From NCBI RefSeq assembly GCF_014884995.1, contig NZ_JABMII010000013.1:1-64000 (forward strand): 64,000 nucleotides of DNA. The letters run 5' to 3'. Below the pieces are notes generated by a model. That model had not been told where the DNA came from. It saw nothing but the letters and a program-made list of their open reading frames with translations, and made no database searches. The position numbers and the translations under genes are program-made. This DNA comes from Spirabiliibacterium pneumoniae (GTDB lineage: Bacteria; Pseudomonadota; Gammaproteobacteria; Enterobacterales; Pasteurellaceae). Shown piece after piece: positions 9,602 to 18,680 of the stretch. Numbering within the stretch: position 1 is the first letter of the stretch; each line of letters starts with the position of its first letter.

Positions 9602-10336
9602 ATGCGAATCCCTCGAATTTTTAGCCCTGAGCCTTTATCTGATTATGCCATTTGCGAATTGAGTGACGATGCGGTTAACCACGTTGCGCGGGTGTTGCGC
9701 ATGAACGTGGGGGATGCGTTGGTGTTGTTTGACGGCAGCAACCGCACTTTTCCCGCCACCATTCGTGAAATAGGCAAAAAGCGCGTGCAAGTGGCGCTGG
9801 GGCAAGGGCAACAAGATGACCGTGAGTCACCGCTATTTTTGCACCTCGGGCAGGTGATCTCGCGCGGGGAGCGAATGGAGTTCACGATTCAAAAATCGGT
9901 CGAGCTTGGGGTGAGTGTTATCACTCCGCTGTGGTCTGAGCGTTGCGGCGTGAAGCTCGACGAACAACGCATGGCAAAAAAATTGCAACAGTGGCAGAAA
10001 ATTGCCATCGCCGCTTGCGAGCAATGTGGGCGAAACCGTGTGCCCGAGGTTCGTCCACTGATGAAACTGGAACAATGGTGTGCGGAGGGGAGCGGTGAAC
10101 TGAAGCTCAACTTGCACCCTCGAGCAAAGTGCGGTATCGCGGGCTTGAAAAATGTTAACGCAACGGGCATTCGTCTTTTGATTGGCGCGGAAGGCGGGCT
10201 ATCGGCTCAAGAAATTGCGATGACAGAGCAAAACGGCTTTCGCTCAGTGCTGCTCGGTCCGCGCGTGTTGCGCACGGAAACTGCCGCTCTGACCGCCATC
10301 ACCGCACTTCAAGTCTGTTTTGGAGACCTTGGCTAA
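9602..10336 (+). CDS. rsmE: 16S rRNA m3U1498 methyltransferase
   Basis: RsmE methylates U1498 of 16S rRNA at N3 using SAM. The 244-residue protein has an N-terminal PUA-like part ([15 protein letters not shown]) and a C-terminal SPOUT knot with LIGAEGGLS and [11 protein letters not shown], the SAM-binding loops. It overlaps yqgE by one base (TAATG), so rsmE-yqgE-ruvX is a tight operon, an arrangement seen in many gammaproteobacteria. Several uptake signals sit in frame, for example encoding NRTF near 9750. Confidence 0.95.
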   Translation: MRIPRIFSPEPLSDYAICELSDDAVNHVARVLRMNVGDALVLFDGSNRTFPATIREIGKKRVQVALGQGQQDDRESPLFLHLGQVISRGERMEFTIQKSVELGVSVITPLWSERCGVKLDEQRMAKKLQQWQKIAIAACEQCGRNRVPEVRPLMKLEQWCAEGSGELKLNLHPRAKCGIAGLKNVNATGIRLLIGAEGGLSAQEIAMTEQNGFRSVLLGPRVLRTETAALTAITALQVCFGDLG

Positions 10337-10899
10337 TGGGGCAACTTCATCACCATTTATTGATCGCAACACCTGCTATGGACGACCCTTTTTTTCAGCG
10401 CAGCGTGATTTATTTGTGCGAACATAACGACGACGGCGCCATGGGCTTGATGCTTAACCGCATGACCGACACCAGCATTGCAGAACTGGTGAGCAAAATC
10501 AATTTTATGATGGCGGATAACCGTCGTGTGGATTCGGATGCGGTGGTGCTGCTCGGCGGCCCCGTCAATCTGGATAAAGGCTTTGTGCTTCATTCCAAGT
10601 GTATTCCCCCTTTTGAGCGTAGCGAAGCGATTAGTTCTGATATTTGGTTGACCAGCTCCCTTGATGTATTGGAAACGCTCGGCAAGCCCAACGCACCTGA
10701 GCATTATTTGGTGACGATTGGCTGTTGCAGCTGGTCGGCTGGGCAATTGGAAGCGGAAATTCGACAAAATATGTGGCTGGTTGCCCCTTGTGATGCGCGC
10801 ATTTTGTTTGACACGCCTTATTCGCAACGCTGGCAAAGTGCGGTTGCGCTGCTGGGTATCTCAGCAAGTGATCTAAGCATGGAAGGAGGGCGAGCCTGA
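10336..10899 (+). CDS. yqgE: YqgE/AlgH family protein (UPF0301)
   Basis: The 187-residue protein matches the UPF0301 family from end to end: [16 protein letters not shown] at the start, [16 protein letters not shown], and [11 protein letters not shown] near residue 131. The biochemical role is not established; the name AlgH comes from a proposed link with alginate regulation in Pseudomonas. Its start overlaps the rsmE stop and its stop overlaps the ruvX start, so translation is probably coupled. Confidence 0.93.
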   Translation: MGQLHHHLLIATPAMDDPFFQRSVIYLCEHNDDGAMGLMLNRMTDTSIAELVSKINFMMADNRRVDSDAVVLLGGPVNLDKGFVLHSKCIPPFERSEAISSDIWLTSSLDVLETLGKPNAPEHYLVTIGCCSWSAGQLEAEIRQNMWLVAPCDARILFDTPYSQRWQSAVALLGISASDLSMEGGRA

Positions 10900-11321
10900 T
10901 GGGCTATTGCGCATTGGCGTTTGATTTTGGCGAAAAAAGCATTGGTTGCGCGGTGGGGCAAAGCATTACGGGCACTGCGCAGGCGTTGAGCGCGTTCAAA
11001 GCGCAAAATGGTCAACCCAACTGGCAGGCGGTGGAGCAGGTGATTAAAGATTGGCAGCCCAAAGTGGTGGTGGTTGGCTTGCCATTGAATATGGACGGCA
11101 GCGAGCAGCCATTAACCCAGCGTGCCAAAAAATTCGCGCAACGTCTGCACGGCCGCTTTGGGGTGAGTGTACAATTGCACGACGAACGCCTTAGCACAGT
11201 GGAAGCACGTGCAGAAATCTTTGCCCGTGGTGGCTTTCGCGCGCTTGATAAAGGCAAAGTTGACTCCATTTCCGCGTGCATTATTCTCGAAAGTTGGTTT
11301 GAAAACGCGCCCCTTAAATGA
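10899..11321 (+). CDS. ruvX: RuvX/YqgF, RNase H-fold nuclease
   Basis: The 140-residue protein has an RNase H-like fold with the catalytic Asp in [10 protein letters not shown] (residues 6-15), [22 protein letters not shown] and a final [12 protein letters not shown]. It is called a putative Holliday-junction resolvase, and in E. coli YqgF is essential and linked to 16S pre-rRNA 5' processing. It follows yqgE with an ATGA-type overlap and ends at an uptake-signal hairpin. Confidence 0.94.
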   Translation: MGYCALAFDFGEKSIGCAVGQSITGTAQALSAFKAQNGQPNWQAVEQVIKDWQPKVVVVGLPLNMDGSEQPLTQRAKKFAQRLHGRFGVSVQLHDERLSTVEARAEIFARGGFRALDKGKVDSISACIILESWFENAPLK

Positions 11322-11324
11322 ATA

Positions 11325-11350
11325 ACCGCACTTTGAAGGCAAAGTGCGGT
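11325..11350. terminator. Inverted uptake-signal pair between ruvX and miaB
   Basis: ACCGCACTTT and AAAGTGCGGT form a ten-base stem around a six-base loop between converging genes. There is no strong T-run on either side, so terminator activity is less sure than for the other pairs. Confidence 0.55.
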
Positions 11351-11356
11351 CAGGGG

Positions 11357-12781
11357 TTAGGCGTGGTAATGCCCAACGCCGAGCTCGTCTTCTTTGCGGG
11401 TGCGGGAGATCACCTCTTGCGGTGAGTGTTGCACGCGCAGGTTCATCTCGTCTTCGGTGCGGATAACCTTGCCGCGCAGAGAGTTGGTCCACACATCGGT
11501 GATTTCAATGTCGACAAATTTACCGATCATCGATGGGTCCCCTTTGAAATTGACGATACGGTTATTTTCGGTGCGCCCTGTCAGTTCCATAATATCTTTT
11601 TTCGACGGGCCTTCCACCAACACGCGCTGCACCGTGCCGAGCATTTTGCGGCTAAATTGCATCGCTTGCTGGGTGATGCGTTGTTGTAACAGATAAAGCC
11701 GCTGCTTTTTCTCTTCTTCACTGACATCATCAGGCATATCGGCCGCTGGCGTGCCAGGGCGGGCGGAGTAGATAAAGCTAAAGCTCATGTCAAAATTGAC
11801 TTGCGCGATCAAATCCATGGTTTGTTGGAAATCTTCCGCGCTTTCGCCTGGGAAGCCAACGATAAAATCGGAGCTAATTTGAATATCAGGGCGCGCCTTG
11901 CGCAATTTGCGAATAATCGATTTATACTCAAGTGCGGTGTGGTTGCGTTTCATCATGGTTAACACGCGATCTGAGCCGCTTTGTACTGGCAAATGCAGGA
12001 AACTGACCAGCTCAGGCGTGTCGCGATAGACATCAATAATATCATCACTAAACTCAATCGGGTGCGAGGTGGTAAAACGCAAGCGGTCGATGCCGTCAAT
12101 CGCCGCCACCAAGCGCAGCAATTCGGCGAAGGTGCAAATGCCACCGTCAAAAGTCGCACCGCGATAGGCGTTCACGTTTTGCCCCAGCAGGTTCACCTCG
12201 CGCACTCCTTGCTCAGCGAGTTGCGCGATTTCAAACAGCACGTCATCAAGCGGGCGGCTCACTTCCTCACCGCGGGTATAAGGCACCACACAAAATGAGC
12301 AGTATTTATTGCAGCCTTCCATAATGGAAACAAATGCCGTTGGCCCCTCAGCGCGTGGCTCAGGCAGGCGGTCGAATTTCTCAATTTCAGGGAAGCTGAC
12401 ATCCACCACCGCATTTTTGCCGCCGCGAATTTGGTTGAGCATTTCTGGCAAGCGGTGCAGCGTTTGTGGCCCAAAAATAATGTCAACATAAGGCGCGCGG
12501 TCACGAATATGCGCACCCTCTTGTGACGCCACGCAGCCGCCCACGCCAATAACCAGGTTCGGGTTGGTTTTCTTTAAATCTTTCCAGCGCCCGAGTTGGT
12601 GGAACACTTTCTCTTGCGCCTTTTCACGAATGGAGCAGGTGTTGAGCAGCAGCACGTCGGCTTCTTCGGCATTTTCAGTTAGCTCAAAGCCATGGGTGCT
12701 GTTGAGCAGGTCCGCCATTTTAGATGAATCGTATTCGTTCATCTGGCAGCCCCAGGTTTTGATATGGAGTTTTTGTGTCAT
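11357..12781 (-). CDS. miaB: tRNA-2-methylthio-N6-dimethylallyladenosine synthase
   Basis: MiaB adds the methylthio group to i6A37 of tRNAs reading codons that begin with U, using two Fe-S clusters and SAM. The 474-residue protein has the N-terminal cluster cysteines at 12, 49 and 83 (WGCQMN, NTCS, GGCVAS), the radical-SAM triad C157, C161 and C164 in GCNKYCSFC, and a C-terminal TRAM domain. The length is the family's normal one. It converges on ruvX. Confidence 0.97.
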   Translation of the reverse strand: MTQKLHIKTWGCQMNEYDSSKMADLLNSTHGFELTENAEEADVLLLNTCSIREKAQEKVFHQLGRWKDLKKTNPNLVIGVGGCVASQEGAHIRDRAPYVDIIFGPQTLHRLPEMLNQIRGGKNAVVDVSFPEIEKFDRLPEPRAEGPTAFVSIMEGCNKYCSFCVVPYTRGEEVSRPLDDVLFEIAQLAEQGVREVNLLGQNVNAYRGATFDGGICTFAELLRLVAAIDGIDRLRFTTSHPIEFSDDIIDVYRDTPELVSFLHLPVQSGSDRVLTMMKRNHTALEYKSIIRKLRKARPDIQISSDFIVGFPGESAEDFQQTMDLIAQVNFDMSFSFIYSARPGTPAADMPDDVSEEEKKQRLYLLQQRITQQAMQFSRKMLGTVQRVLVEGPSKKDIMELTGRTENNRIVNFKGDPSMIGKFVDIEITDVWTNSLRGKVIRTEDEMNLRVQHSPQEVISRTRKEDELGVGHYHA

Positions 12782-12950
12782 AATCTCATTTGCCGCACAT
12801 TGCGGATGTTATAAATTTTAAGCAAATCGCTATTCTACTGATTTGCTTTTTCGCTGACTAGTTAAAAACGCAAATTTTCGCGATCTAATGGTAAAATTTA
12901 TCGATCTCGGTACAATAGCCATAATAAAGTTAAGGGAAAGGGCGTGAAAT

Positions 12951-14117
12951 ATGAAACAGTGTGATGTGATTGTTGTCGGTGGTGGAATGGTCGGTTCAGC
13001 GGCGGCGTTGGGACTGGCGCAGCAGAAATTGACAGTGCAACTGATCGAGCGAAGCCCACTACCGCACTTTGATCACAACAGCGATTACGACATTCGCATC
13101 TCGGCGATCAGTGCAGGCTCGGTGAAATTGCTCAAGCAGCTCAACGCTTGGCGCCACATTCAAGCCATGCGCACCTGCCCTTACAAGCGCCTCGCCACTT
13201 GGGAAATTGACGGCTTTGAAACCACCTTTAACGCCCAAGATTTGGGCTTAAGTGAGTTGGGTTTTATGGTGGAAAACAACGTGGTGCAGCTCGGCCTTTG
13301 GCGCGCGTTTGAGGATGTTGACACGCTGTCGCACAGTATCGGTACGATTGCTGAAATACAAAAGTGCGGTCAGCACTGGGAGGTTCACCTTGACAACGGT
13401 GAGCAATTTGCCGCCCCTTTGCTGGTGGCCGCCGATGGTGCCAACTCGCAGTTGCGCAATATTGCTCACATTGGCCTGAGCGGCTGGCAGTATCGCCAGC
13501 GCTGTATGTTAGTGCTGGTTAACACTGAGCTTGAGCAACAAGACATCACTTGGCAGCAGTTTCATCACAGTGGGCCGCGCGCTTTTTTGCCATTGTTAGG
13601 GCGCAAGGGCTGCCTAGTGTGGTATGACGCGCCAGCGGACATTCAACGGCTGCAGCGGCTACCTTTAGACAAGCTCAGCGATGAAATTATGTGCGCGTTT
13701 CCTACTCGATTAGGACGAGTGCAAGCCACGCAGGCAGCGAGCTTTGAACTAGTGCGTCGCCACGCCACAGACTATTATAAAGACGGCATTGTGTTGCTCG
13801 GCGATGCAGCGCACACCATTAACCCGCTGGCAGGGCAAGGCGTCAATCTGGGCTTCAAAGATGTTACCGTATTTTTAGCGGTGATAGAACAGGCGCAGCG
13901 TGCAGGGCAAGATATTGCCAGTGACGCTACGCTCGCGCGCTACGAGCGGCGAAGAAAGCCAGATAATCTGCTGATGCAAACAGGGATGGATCTATTTTAC
14001 AAGGGTTTCAAAGAGCCTTTGTTACAGCTGAAAATTGCGCGCAATCTAGCTTTGTTGGGGGTGGAGAAATGCACGCCGCTGAAAAACCGCGCGCTGAAAT
14101 ACGCCCTCGGGCTGTAA
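12951..14117 (+). CDS. ubiF: Ubiquinone biosynthesis FAD monooxygenase UbiF
   Basis: UbiF hydroxylates 3-demethoxyubiquinol in the late ubiquinone pathway. The 388-residue protein has the FAD fingerprint GGGMVG at residues 10-15, the RISAIS motif, and GDAAHTINPLAGQGVNLG near 282. It follows E. coli UbiF closely up to the shared C-terminal end ALKYALGL, which separates it from UbiH and UbiI. The ATG at 12951 is preceded by a purine-rich AAGGGAAAGGG. The 169-base gap to divergent miaB should hold both promoters. Confidence 0.93.
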   Translation: MKQCDVIVVGGGMVGSAAALGLAQQKLTVQLIERSPLPHFDHNSDYDIRISAISAGSVKLLKQLNAWRHIQAMRTCPYKRLATWEIDGFETTFNAQDLGLSELGFMVENNVVQLGLWRAFEDVDTLSHSIGTIAEIQKCGQHWEVHLDNGEQFAAPLLVAADGANSQLRNIAHIGLSGWQYRQRCMLVLVNTELEQQDITWQQFHHSGPRAFLPLLGRKGCLVWYDAPADIQRLQRLPLDKLSDEIMCAFPTRLGRVQATQAASFELVRRHATDYYKDGIVLLGDAAHTINPLAGQGVNLGFKDVTVFLAVIEQAQRAGQDIASDATLARYERRRKPDNLLMQTGMDLFYKGFKEPLLQLKIARNLALLGVEKCTPLKNRALKYALGL

Positions 14118-14136
14118 AAGGCAAAGTGTGGTTGCG

Positions 14137-15555
14137 CTATTGCACCACAATCATGCCCAGGCAGCCTTTGTCAGCTAAGATAAAATCACTCGCACCAAAC
14201 GTGAACGGGTAATTATTCGAGGACATGTTGTCAAATTTCACCAGCACCGACATGGTCGCATTCAGCCATAAAGTATCACGCCAACTGGCTTGGGTTAGAT
14301 CCACCTTGTTGCCATTAACACGCTCGACTAAGAATTTTGCCCCTTCAATCCGAAAACCCGTTGGCGTTGAGCTGCTGAGTTTCCAACGCTCATAACTGCC
14401 GAGTTTCGCGCTCACATCGATGCGTCGTGGGTCAAAGCGTTGCCCATTGAGCAGTGCGTTGTCCACATCCAAGTGAAAGTCACGCTCACGCACAACCTCA
14501 ATCGGTGAGTCAAACTGCAAGGCGGCGTTGATGTATGGCTTTTGCGCAAAGGCAGACACCATGCCCTCTGGGCGCAGCGTTAACACGCGGTTGTCGCTCA
14601 GTTCACTGTCATCCGCCCAAAGTGCGGTCAGATTGTGCAAAAAGCCGCGTTTTTCGCCCGTGATCAAGGTCACTTCACTGCCTTCGTTGATATCTACCAG
14701 CACTTCGGCGCGTTCGCCTGGGCTTAAAAAAAGCTGTTGAATAGTGCGCTGTTGTGGCACAAAGCCGAGATTGCCTGCCAACAAAACCATCTGTGCGCCG
14801 TTATCTAAGCTCAATTGATAACTGCGTGAAAGGGAAGCATTCAGCACACGCAGCCGCACCCAACCGCGCGCCACGTTAAGATAAGGCGCCTGAACACCGT
14901 TCACCAGCAAGTGATTACCTAAAAACGGATACACATTCGGATTAAACAGCTGCTCACCTTGACGGTTAAGTTGCACATCTTGCAAAATCAGGGGGATGTC
15001 ATTCACGCCATATTGATTTGGCAGCATCGCCTTGCGGCTGTCTTTGTCTTCAATGAGCCACAAGCCAAGTAATCCACGGTAAACCTGATAGCCGCTGTGT
15101 GCAAGTGTGTTGGCGTGATACCAACAGCTGGCGGCGTTTTGTGTAATGGGAATGACGGGCGACCACTCACTATTGGGCTGAAACACTTTGCCTACTCCGC
15201 CGAGCAGCTCGCCGCTGGCTTGCAAGCCTTGCACGGTTAAAGACACCGCTTGCTCTAGTTGATTACGGTAGTTAAGGCGGACAAAATCCCCTTGCTTACA
15301 TTTGATGGTCGGGCCAAGATAGGCGCCGTTAAAGCCCCACACATCGACTTTATTGCCGTCTAAAAAGCGCGTTTGAGTGCGCGTCATCGACAGCAACACT
15401 GGCTTGCCGCGGCCGACATCCAACAATGGCGGAATTGGCAGCGCGCGCCCTTTTTGCGCCAGCGCGATGTTTGGCAACAATGCACCTGCACCGAGCACGG
15501 CGGTGTGTTTGAGCAGTGCCCTGCGTGAAAGGGGCAAATTAGGTGCGTTTTTCAT
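14137..15555 (-). CDS. ftsP: Cell division protein FtsP (SufI)
   Basis: FtsP is a periplasmic cupredoxin-fold protein that stabilises the divisome under stress; it resembles multicopper oxidases but has lost copper binding. The 472-residue reading starts at the ATG at 15555 and carries a Tat signal: SRRALLK with Arg11-Arg12, a hydrophobic stretch and a likely cut after IALA near residue 33. A longer version from a TTG at 15582 is possible but would overlap plsC more and pushes the twin Arg further in. The gene overlaps the end of plsC by 17 bases, so the two are probably co-transcribed, as plsC and sufI are in E. coli. Confidence 0.9.
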   Translation of the reverse strand: MKNAPNLPLSRRALLKHTAVLGAGALLPNIALAQKGRALPIPPLLDVGRGKPVLLSMTRTQTRFLDGNKVDVWGFNGAYLGPTIKCKQGDFVRLNYRNQLEQAVSLTVQGLQASGELLGGVGKVFQPNSEWSPVIPITQNAASCWYHANTLAHSGYQVYRGLLGLWLIEDKDSRKAMLPNQYGVNDIPLILQDVQLNRQGEQLFNPNVYPFLGNHLLVNGVQAPYLNVARGWVRLRVLNASLSRSYQLSLDNGAQMVLLAGNLGFVPQQRTIQQLFLSPGERAEVLVDINEGSEVTLITGEKRGFLHNLTALWADDSELSDNRVLTLRPEGMVSAFAQKPYINAALQFDSPIEVVRERDFHLDVDNALLNGQRFDPRRIDVSAKLGSYERWKLSSSTPTGFRIEGAKFLVERVNGNKVDLTQASWRDTLWLNATMSVLVKFDNMSSNNYPFTFGASDFILADKGCLGMIVVQ

Positions 15556-16267
15556 GGGCGATTTCAGCGTCGAGTTCGGCAATTTTAGCCTCCATAATCG
15601 CGTGGCAATGGTTGGCTAACTCACGCACATTGTCGCGACTAAAGCCGCTGACATCAATCGGCGGCAGCATTTCGCAAATCACCTTGCCATTATCCCAACG
15701 ATTGAGTTTAATTTTATTGTGCAGACTTGAGCAGCACACTGGCACAATGGGCACTTGCGCGGCCAGTGCGGCATGAAATGCGCCCGTTTTAAACGGCAAT
15801 AAACCCCGCCCACGGCTGCGTGTGCCTTCAGGGAACATCCAAATGGACAGTTGGTCGCGTTGAATGCGTTTTGCCAGTTGCGACATCGTGGAGTGGGCTT
15901 TACTTTTGTTGTCACGGTCAAGCAAAATATTGCCACTGGCCCAATAAAGCAGACCGAAAAAAGGGATATACAGCAGGCTACGTTTGCCCACGCTGACGGT
16001 TTTAGGCTGTACCATATACGCCATTGTCACCATGTCGTAATTATTTTGATGATTGCCAATATAAATACATGAGCCGAAATCGTTGACATTGGCTGGAAAG
16101 CGGTGCTCTACTTTAATGCCAAATAAGGGATGCAATCGCCCAAACCAACGAGCAATCACGCCGACATTACTCGGATTTTTAAATCGAATAAGCGAATAAA
16201 CGGTGCCTAGCACACAAATTAGAATGGCACAAACCACTACTACAATGGTTCTTAAAATGGCTAACAT
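15539..16267 (-). CDS. plsC: 1-acyl-sn-glycerol-3-phosphate acyltransferase
   Basis: PlsC transfers a second acyl chain onto lysophosphatidic acid to give phosphatidic acid at the inner membrane. The 242-residue protein has an N-terminal membrane segment, the catalytic HX4D motif as NHQNNYD, and the substrate motif FPEGTRSRGRG. Length is usual. It is divergent from lpxH across about 90 bases and leads into ftsP. Confidence 0.95.
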   Translation of the reverse strand: MLAILRTIVVVVCAILICVLGTVYSLIRFKNPSNVGVIARWFGRLHPLFGIKVEHRFPANVNDFGSCIYIGNHQNNYDMVTMAYMVQPKTVSVGKRSLLYIPFFGLLYWASGNILLDRDNKSKAHSTMSQLAKRIQRDQLSIWMFPEGTRSRGRGLLPFKTGAFHAALAAQVPIVPVCCSSLHNKIKLNRWDNGKVICEMLPPIDVSGFSRDNVRELANHCHAIMEAKIAELDAEIAHEKRT

Positions 16268-16358
16268 GACAAATCCCTTAAAATTTTTGCAAGAAGTATA
16301 GCGAAAATCTCAGAATATGTGTATCTTTGAGCGTAATTATCCACACGCTTGCGTTAAT

Positions 16359-17078
16359 ATGGCACACATCACCTTCATTGCTGATCTTCATTTGAGTGAC
16401 GAACGACCGCACTTGAGTGACTGTTTTGTGCGTTTTATGCGCACGCAAGGGCGAGCCAGTCAAGCGCTCTATATTTTAGGTGATTTGTTTGAATTTTGGG
16501 TGGGGGACGACGAGCAATCCAGTGTGATCAGCCTTGTGCAAGCGGAAATTCGTGCGCTGACCGAGCAAGGCATTGCGGTTTATTTTCAACACGGCAACCG
16601 CGATTTTCTTTTGGGGCGGCAATTTGCGCAAAAGTGCGGTTTGACCTTGCTGCCAAGCTACCATCGCATTCACTACGCGGGGCAAGCCATTCTTCTTTGT
16701 CATGGTGATACGTTGTGTATGGATGACACATCATATCAACGCTTTCGCCGCATAGTGCATCAACCTTGGCTGCAAGCGTTATTTCTCGCCTTGCCGTTGC
16801 GCTGGCGCCTTAAGATTGCCAACCACATGCGCCGCGACAGCCAACGGCAGAAAGGGCAAAAGCCTGCTGATATCATGGACGTGGCACCGCACTTTGTTGA
16901 TCACATTATGGCGCACTACAACGTGAGCGTGCTTGTTCACGGGCACACCCACCGCCAAGCACAGCACAGCGTTTTGCACGGACAACGCTTTGTTCTCGGC
17001 GACTGGCGCACCACCGCCCCTTACCTTACTCTCTGCGACACAGGCCAGTGGCAAGTGGGCGAAGTTACCTGTGAATAA
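16359..17078 (+). CDS. lpxH: UDP-2,3-diacylglucosamine diphosphatase
   Basis: LpxH cleaves UDP-2,3-diacylglucosamine to lipid X, the fourth step of lipid A synthesis. All calcineurin-type metal motifs are visible: DLHLSDE, GDLFEFWVGDD, HGNRDFLL, LCHGDTL and VHGHTHR. I chose the ATG at 16359 (MAHITFIADLHLS) rather than the in-frame ATG at 16317 because it gives the family's usual length (239 residues) and places the first motif at the N-terminus. It ends at an uptake-signal terminator shared with corA. Confidence 0.95.
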   Translation: MAHITFIADLHLSDERPHLSDCFVRFMRTQGRASQALYILGDLFEFWVGDDEQSSVISLVQAEIRALTEQGIAVYFQHGNRDFLLGRQFAQKCGLTLLPSYHRIHYAGQAILLCHGDTLCMDDTSYQRFRRIVHQPWLQALFLALPLRWRLKIANHMRRDSQRQKGQKPADIMDVAPHFVDHIMAHYNVSVLVHGHTHRQAQHSVLHGQRFVLGDWRTTAPYLTLCDTGQWQVGEVTCE

Positions 17079-17104
17079 AAAACCGCACTTTAAAAGTGCG
17101 GTTT
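17079..17104. terminator. Inverted uptake-signal terminator between lpxH and corA
   Basis: AAACCGCACTTT and AAGTGCGGTTT pair almost without a loop between two converging genes, with A-runs and T-runs at the outer edges. Confidence 0.75.
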
Positions 17105-17107
17105 GTG

Positions 17108-18055
17108 TTATAGCCAGCCGCGGCGTTTGAAATAAAAATATGGGATAACGCCGACTAAGAACATCAAGCCAAGGGCGAAGGGGTAGCCGAACGCCCAGTG
17201 TAATTCTGGCATGATGTCGAAGTTCATGCCGTAGGTGGAAGAAACCAGTGTCGGTGGCAGGAAAATCACCGCCGCCACGGAGAAGATTTTCATAATGCGG
17301 TTTTGCTCGATGTTGATAAAGCCCATGGCCGCTTGCATCAAAAAGTCGATTTTTTGGAATAAGGTGTCGTTGTGTGGTTGCAGGGATTCAATATCGCGCA
17401 GCACTTCGCGCGCTTGCTCAAGCTGGCTGGCTGGTAGGCGTGTTTTGCGCACCAAAAAGCTCAGTGCGCGCTGGGTATCCATCAAACACAACCGCACTTT
17501 GGAGCTGACGTCTTCTTGCTCGGTGAGCGTGGCGAGCGCATCATCAAAGGCTTCGCCTTGCTTGCCTTCAAGGATAATGTGGCTTAACTTTTCCAAATCG
17601 GCGTAGATGGTTTCAATCACATCGGCGAGCTGCTCAATTTTGGTTTCAAACAGATCCAGCAGCAATTCGTAGGCGTTACATTCCATCAGTTTTTGGCTGC
17701 GTGAACGCATACGATAAAGCCGAAAGGCGGGCAGTTCGCGATCGCGCAGGGTAAACAGCCGCCCGTCGCGCACGGTAAATGCGACGGTTGCGATGTCGGC
17801 GTAGTCATCTTCATCTTCACAATAAAAAAAGGAGTGCAGGTGCAAGCCGTCTTCGTCTTCAAAAAAGCGCGCGGATGCTTCGATGTCTTCCAATTCAAGG
17901 TAGGATGCCAAACTTTGACCGAGTGCATCACGCAGCATTTCACGTTCTTCCCGCGTTGGGTCAAGCAAGTCAATCCAAATGGCGGAGTTTAGGTTGTGTG
18001 ATGTATCATCAACGCGCACTAAGCGTGCATTGTCTAAAGCAAAAGCCCCAATCAT
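17108..18055 (-). CDS. corA: Magnesium/cobalt transporter CorA
   Basis: CorA is the pentameric inner-membrane channel for Mg2+ (also Co2+ and Ni2+). The 315-residue protein has a long acidic cytoplasmic N-terminal domain, a helical stalk, and two C-terminal membrane helices with the defining [10 protein letters not shown] selectivity motif near residue 275. Length matches E. coli CorA (316). The 245-base leader upstream contains unusual inverted repeats, described separately. Converges with lpxH. Confidence 0.96.
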   Translation of the reverse strand: MIGAFALDNARLVRVDDTSHNLNSAIWIDLLDPTREEREMLRDALGQSLASYLELEDIEASARFFEDEDGLHLHSFFYCEDEDDYADIATVAFTVRDGRLFTLRDRELPAFRLYRMRSRSQKLMECNAYELLLDLFETKIEQLADVIETIYADLEKLSHIILEGKQGEAFDDALATLTEQEDVSSKVRLCLMDTQRALSFLVRKTRLPASQLEQAREVLRDIESLQPHNDTLFQKIDFLMQAAMGFINIEQNRIMKIFSVAAVIFLPPTLVSSTYGMNFDIMPELHWAFGYPFALGLMFLVGVIPYFYFKRRGWL

Positions 18056-18300
18056 AAAATTCTATCCTATGGCTTGTGAACATAGATTAGACAGGGAAAA
18101 TGGGAAATTGGCGGGCGAGCCGTAACTTATCAGTGATACACTCGCCGAGGAAGCTCGATGGAGAGGGTATCAAAAACGAAAAGTAAACCAGTTTCGACTG
18201 TGACTGTCCAACGTATATTCCTCGAATGACTAAATTGTTGCGAATGTTACGCTTTCGCGGGTGAAAAATCAAGTAATTTGCGCCAAAGCCCTTGATCTAG
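18056..18300 (-). promoter_or_regulatory. corA upstream region with nested inverted repeats
   Basis: This stretch holds no convincing gene. An 11-base perfect palindrome TATCAGTGATA at 18128-18138 sits inside a second inverted repeat (GGCGAG at 18114-18119 with CTCGCC at 18141-18146), 60-90 bases before the corA start. It could be a repressor operator or, in RNA, a hairpin of the corA leader. I do not recognise a known Mg2+ riboswitch. A TTG-started 61-codon frame crosses the region but has no supporting feature. Confidence 0.35.
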
Positions 18301-18301
18301 G

Positions 18302-18385
18302 CAAAAAAAAGCCACGCAAGCGTGGCTAAGAAATATGTTGTTATTATGGACAAGGGTTATTATCTGTCCTTATCTTTATTATTTG
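18302..18385 (-). ncRNA. Candidate small RNA with own promoter and terminator
   Basis: On the minus strand, between yedF and corA, TTGATT (18415-18420) and TATACT (18392-18397) are spaced by exactly 17 bases, predicting a start near 18385. About 60 bases later comes a strong intrinsic terminator: stem AGCCACGC/GCGTGGCT (18310-18327) followed by eight T (18310 down to 18303). The transcript would be about 84 bases. It contains GGACA and TGTCC that can form an internal stem around a pyrimidine-rich ACCCTTGTCC, which could pair with ribosome binding sites. No ORF with a start and ribosome site fits in it. The terminator alone could also serve yedF read-through. I do not recognise a known RNA family. 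Confidence 0.5.
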
Positions 18386-18391
18386 CGTTTG

Positions 18392-18420
18392 AGTATAGCA
18401 AATTGTTTGAAAAGAATCAA
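18392..18420 (-). promoter_or_regulatory. Sigma-70 promoter of the candidate small RNA
   Basis: TTGATT, a 17-base spacer and TATACT lie on the minus strand just beyond the yedF stop codon (18439). The match and spacing are near consensus, yet no protein gene follows before the terminator at 18302. Confidence 0.55.
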
Positions 18421-18438
18421 ATGCAAATGCTAAATCGA

Positions 18439-18672
18439 TTATTTTTGGATGAAATAGTGAATTGTAACACCGTTTTGTTCTATTTTGAGCATTTTGTAAC
18501 CATGATTTTCCGCATCTTTGGGAATATTATTGATCGATTGCGCGCAGTCGCTGATCACTTCCAATATTTCGCCATGCTTAAGCTCCGCCATTGCTTCCAA
18601 GGTGGCAATAGCAGGATATGGACACGGCTCGCCGCGCATATCTAAAGTATAGTTGGGGGTGAATGATGACAT
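18439..18672 (-). CDS. yedF: TusA-family protein YedF
   Basis: This 77-residue protein has the TusA/SirA fold with the CPxP motif GEPCPYPA, Cys17 being the likely sulfur or selenium carrier. Length and sequence match E. coli YedF. YedF and the adjacent membrane protein YedE were linked to selenium metabolism by comparative genomics; the exact reaction is not settled. I chose the ATG at 18672 because it has a near-perfect TAGGAGG ribosome site and gives the family length; longer in-frame starts lie inside yedE. Eight bases separate it from yedE, so they form an operon. Confidence 0.9.
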   Translation of the reverse strand: MSSFTPNYTLDMRGEPCPYPAIATLEAMAELKHGEILEVISDCAQSINNIPKDAENHGYKMLKIEQNGVTIHYFIQK

Positions 18673-18680
18673 AATGCCTC

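Noticed and set aside
18087-18272. 61-codon frame upstream of corA as a leader peptide like those seen before other Mg2+ genes
   Set aside because: It starts with TTG, has no ribosome site and no proline or arginine run that would suit attenuation.
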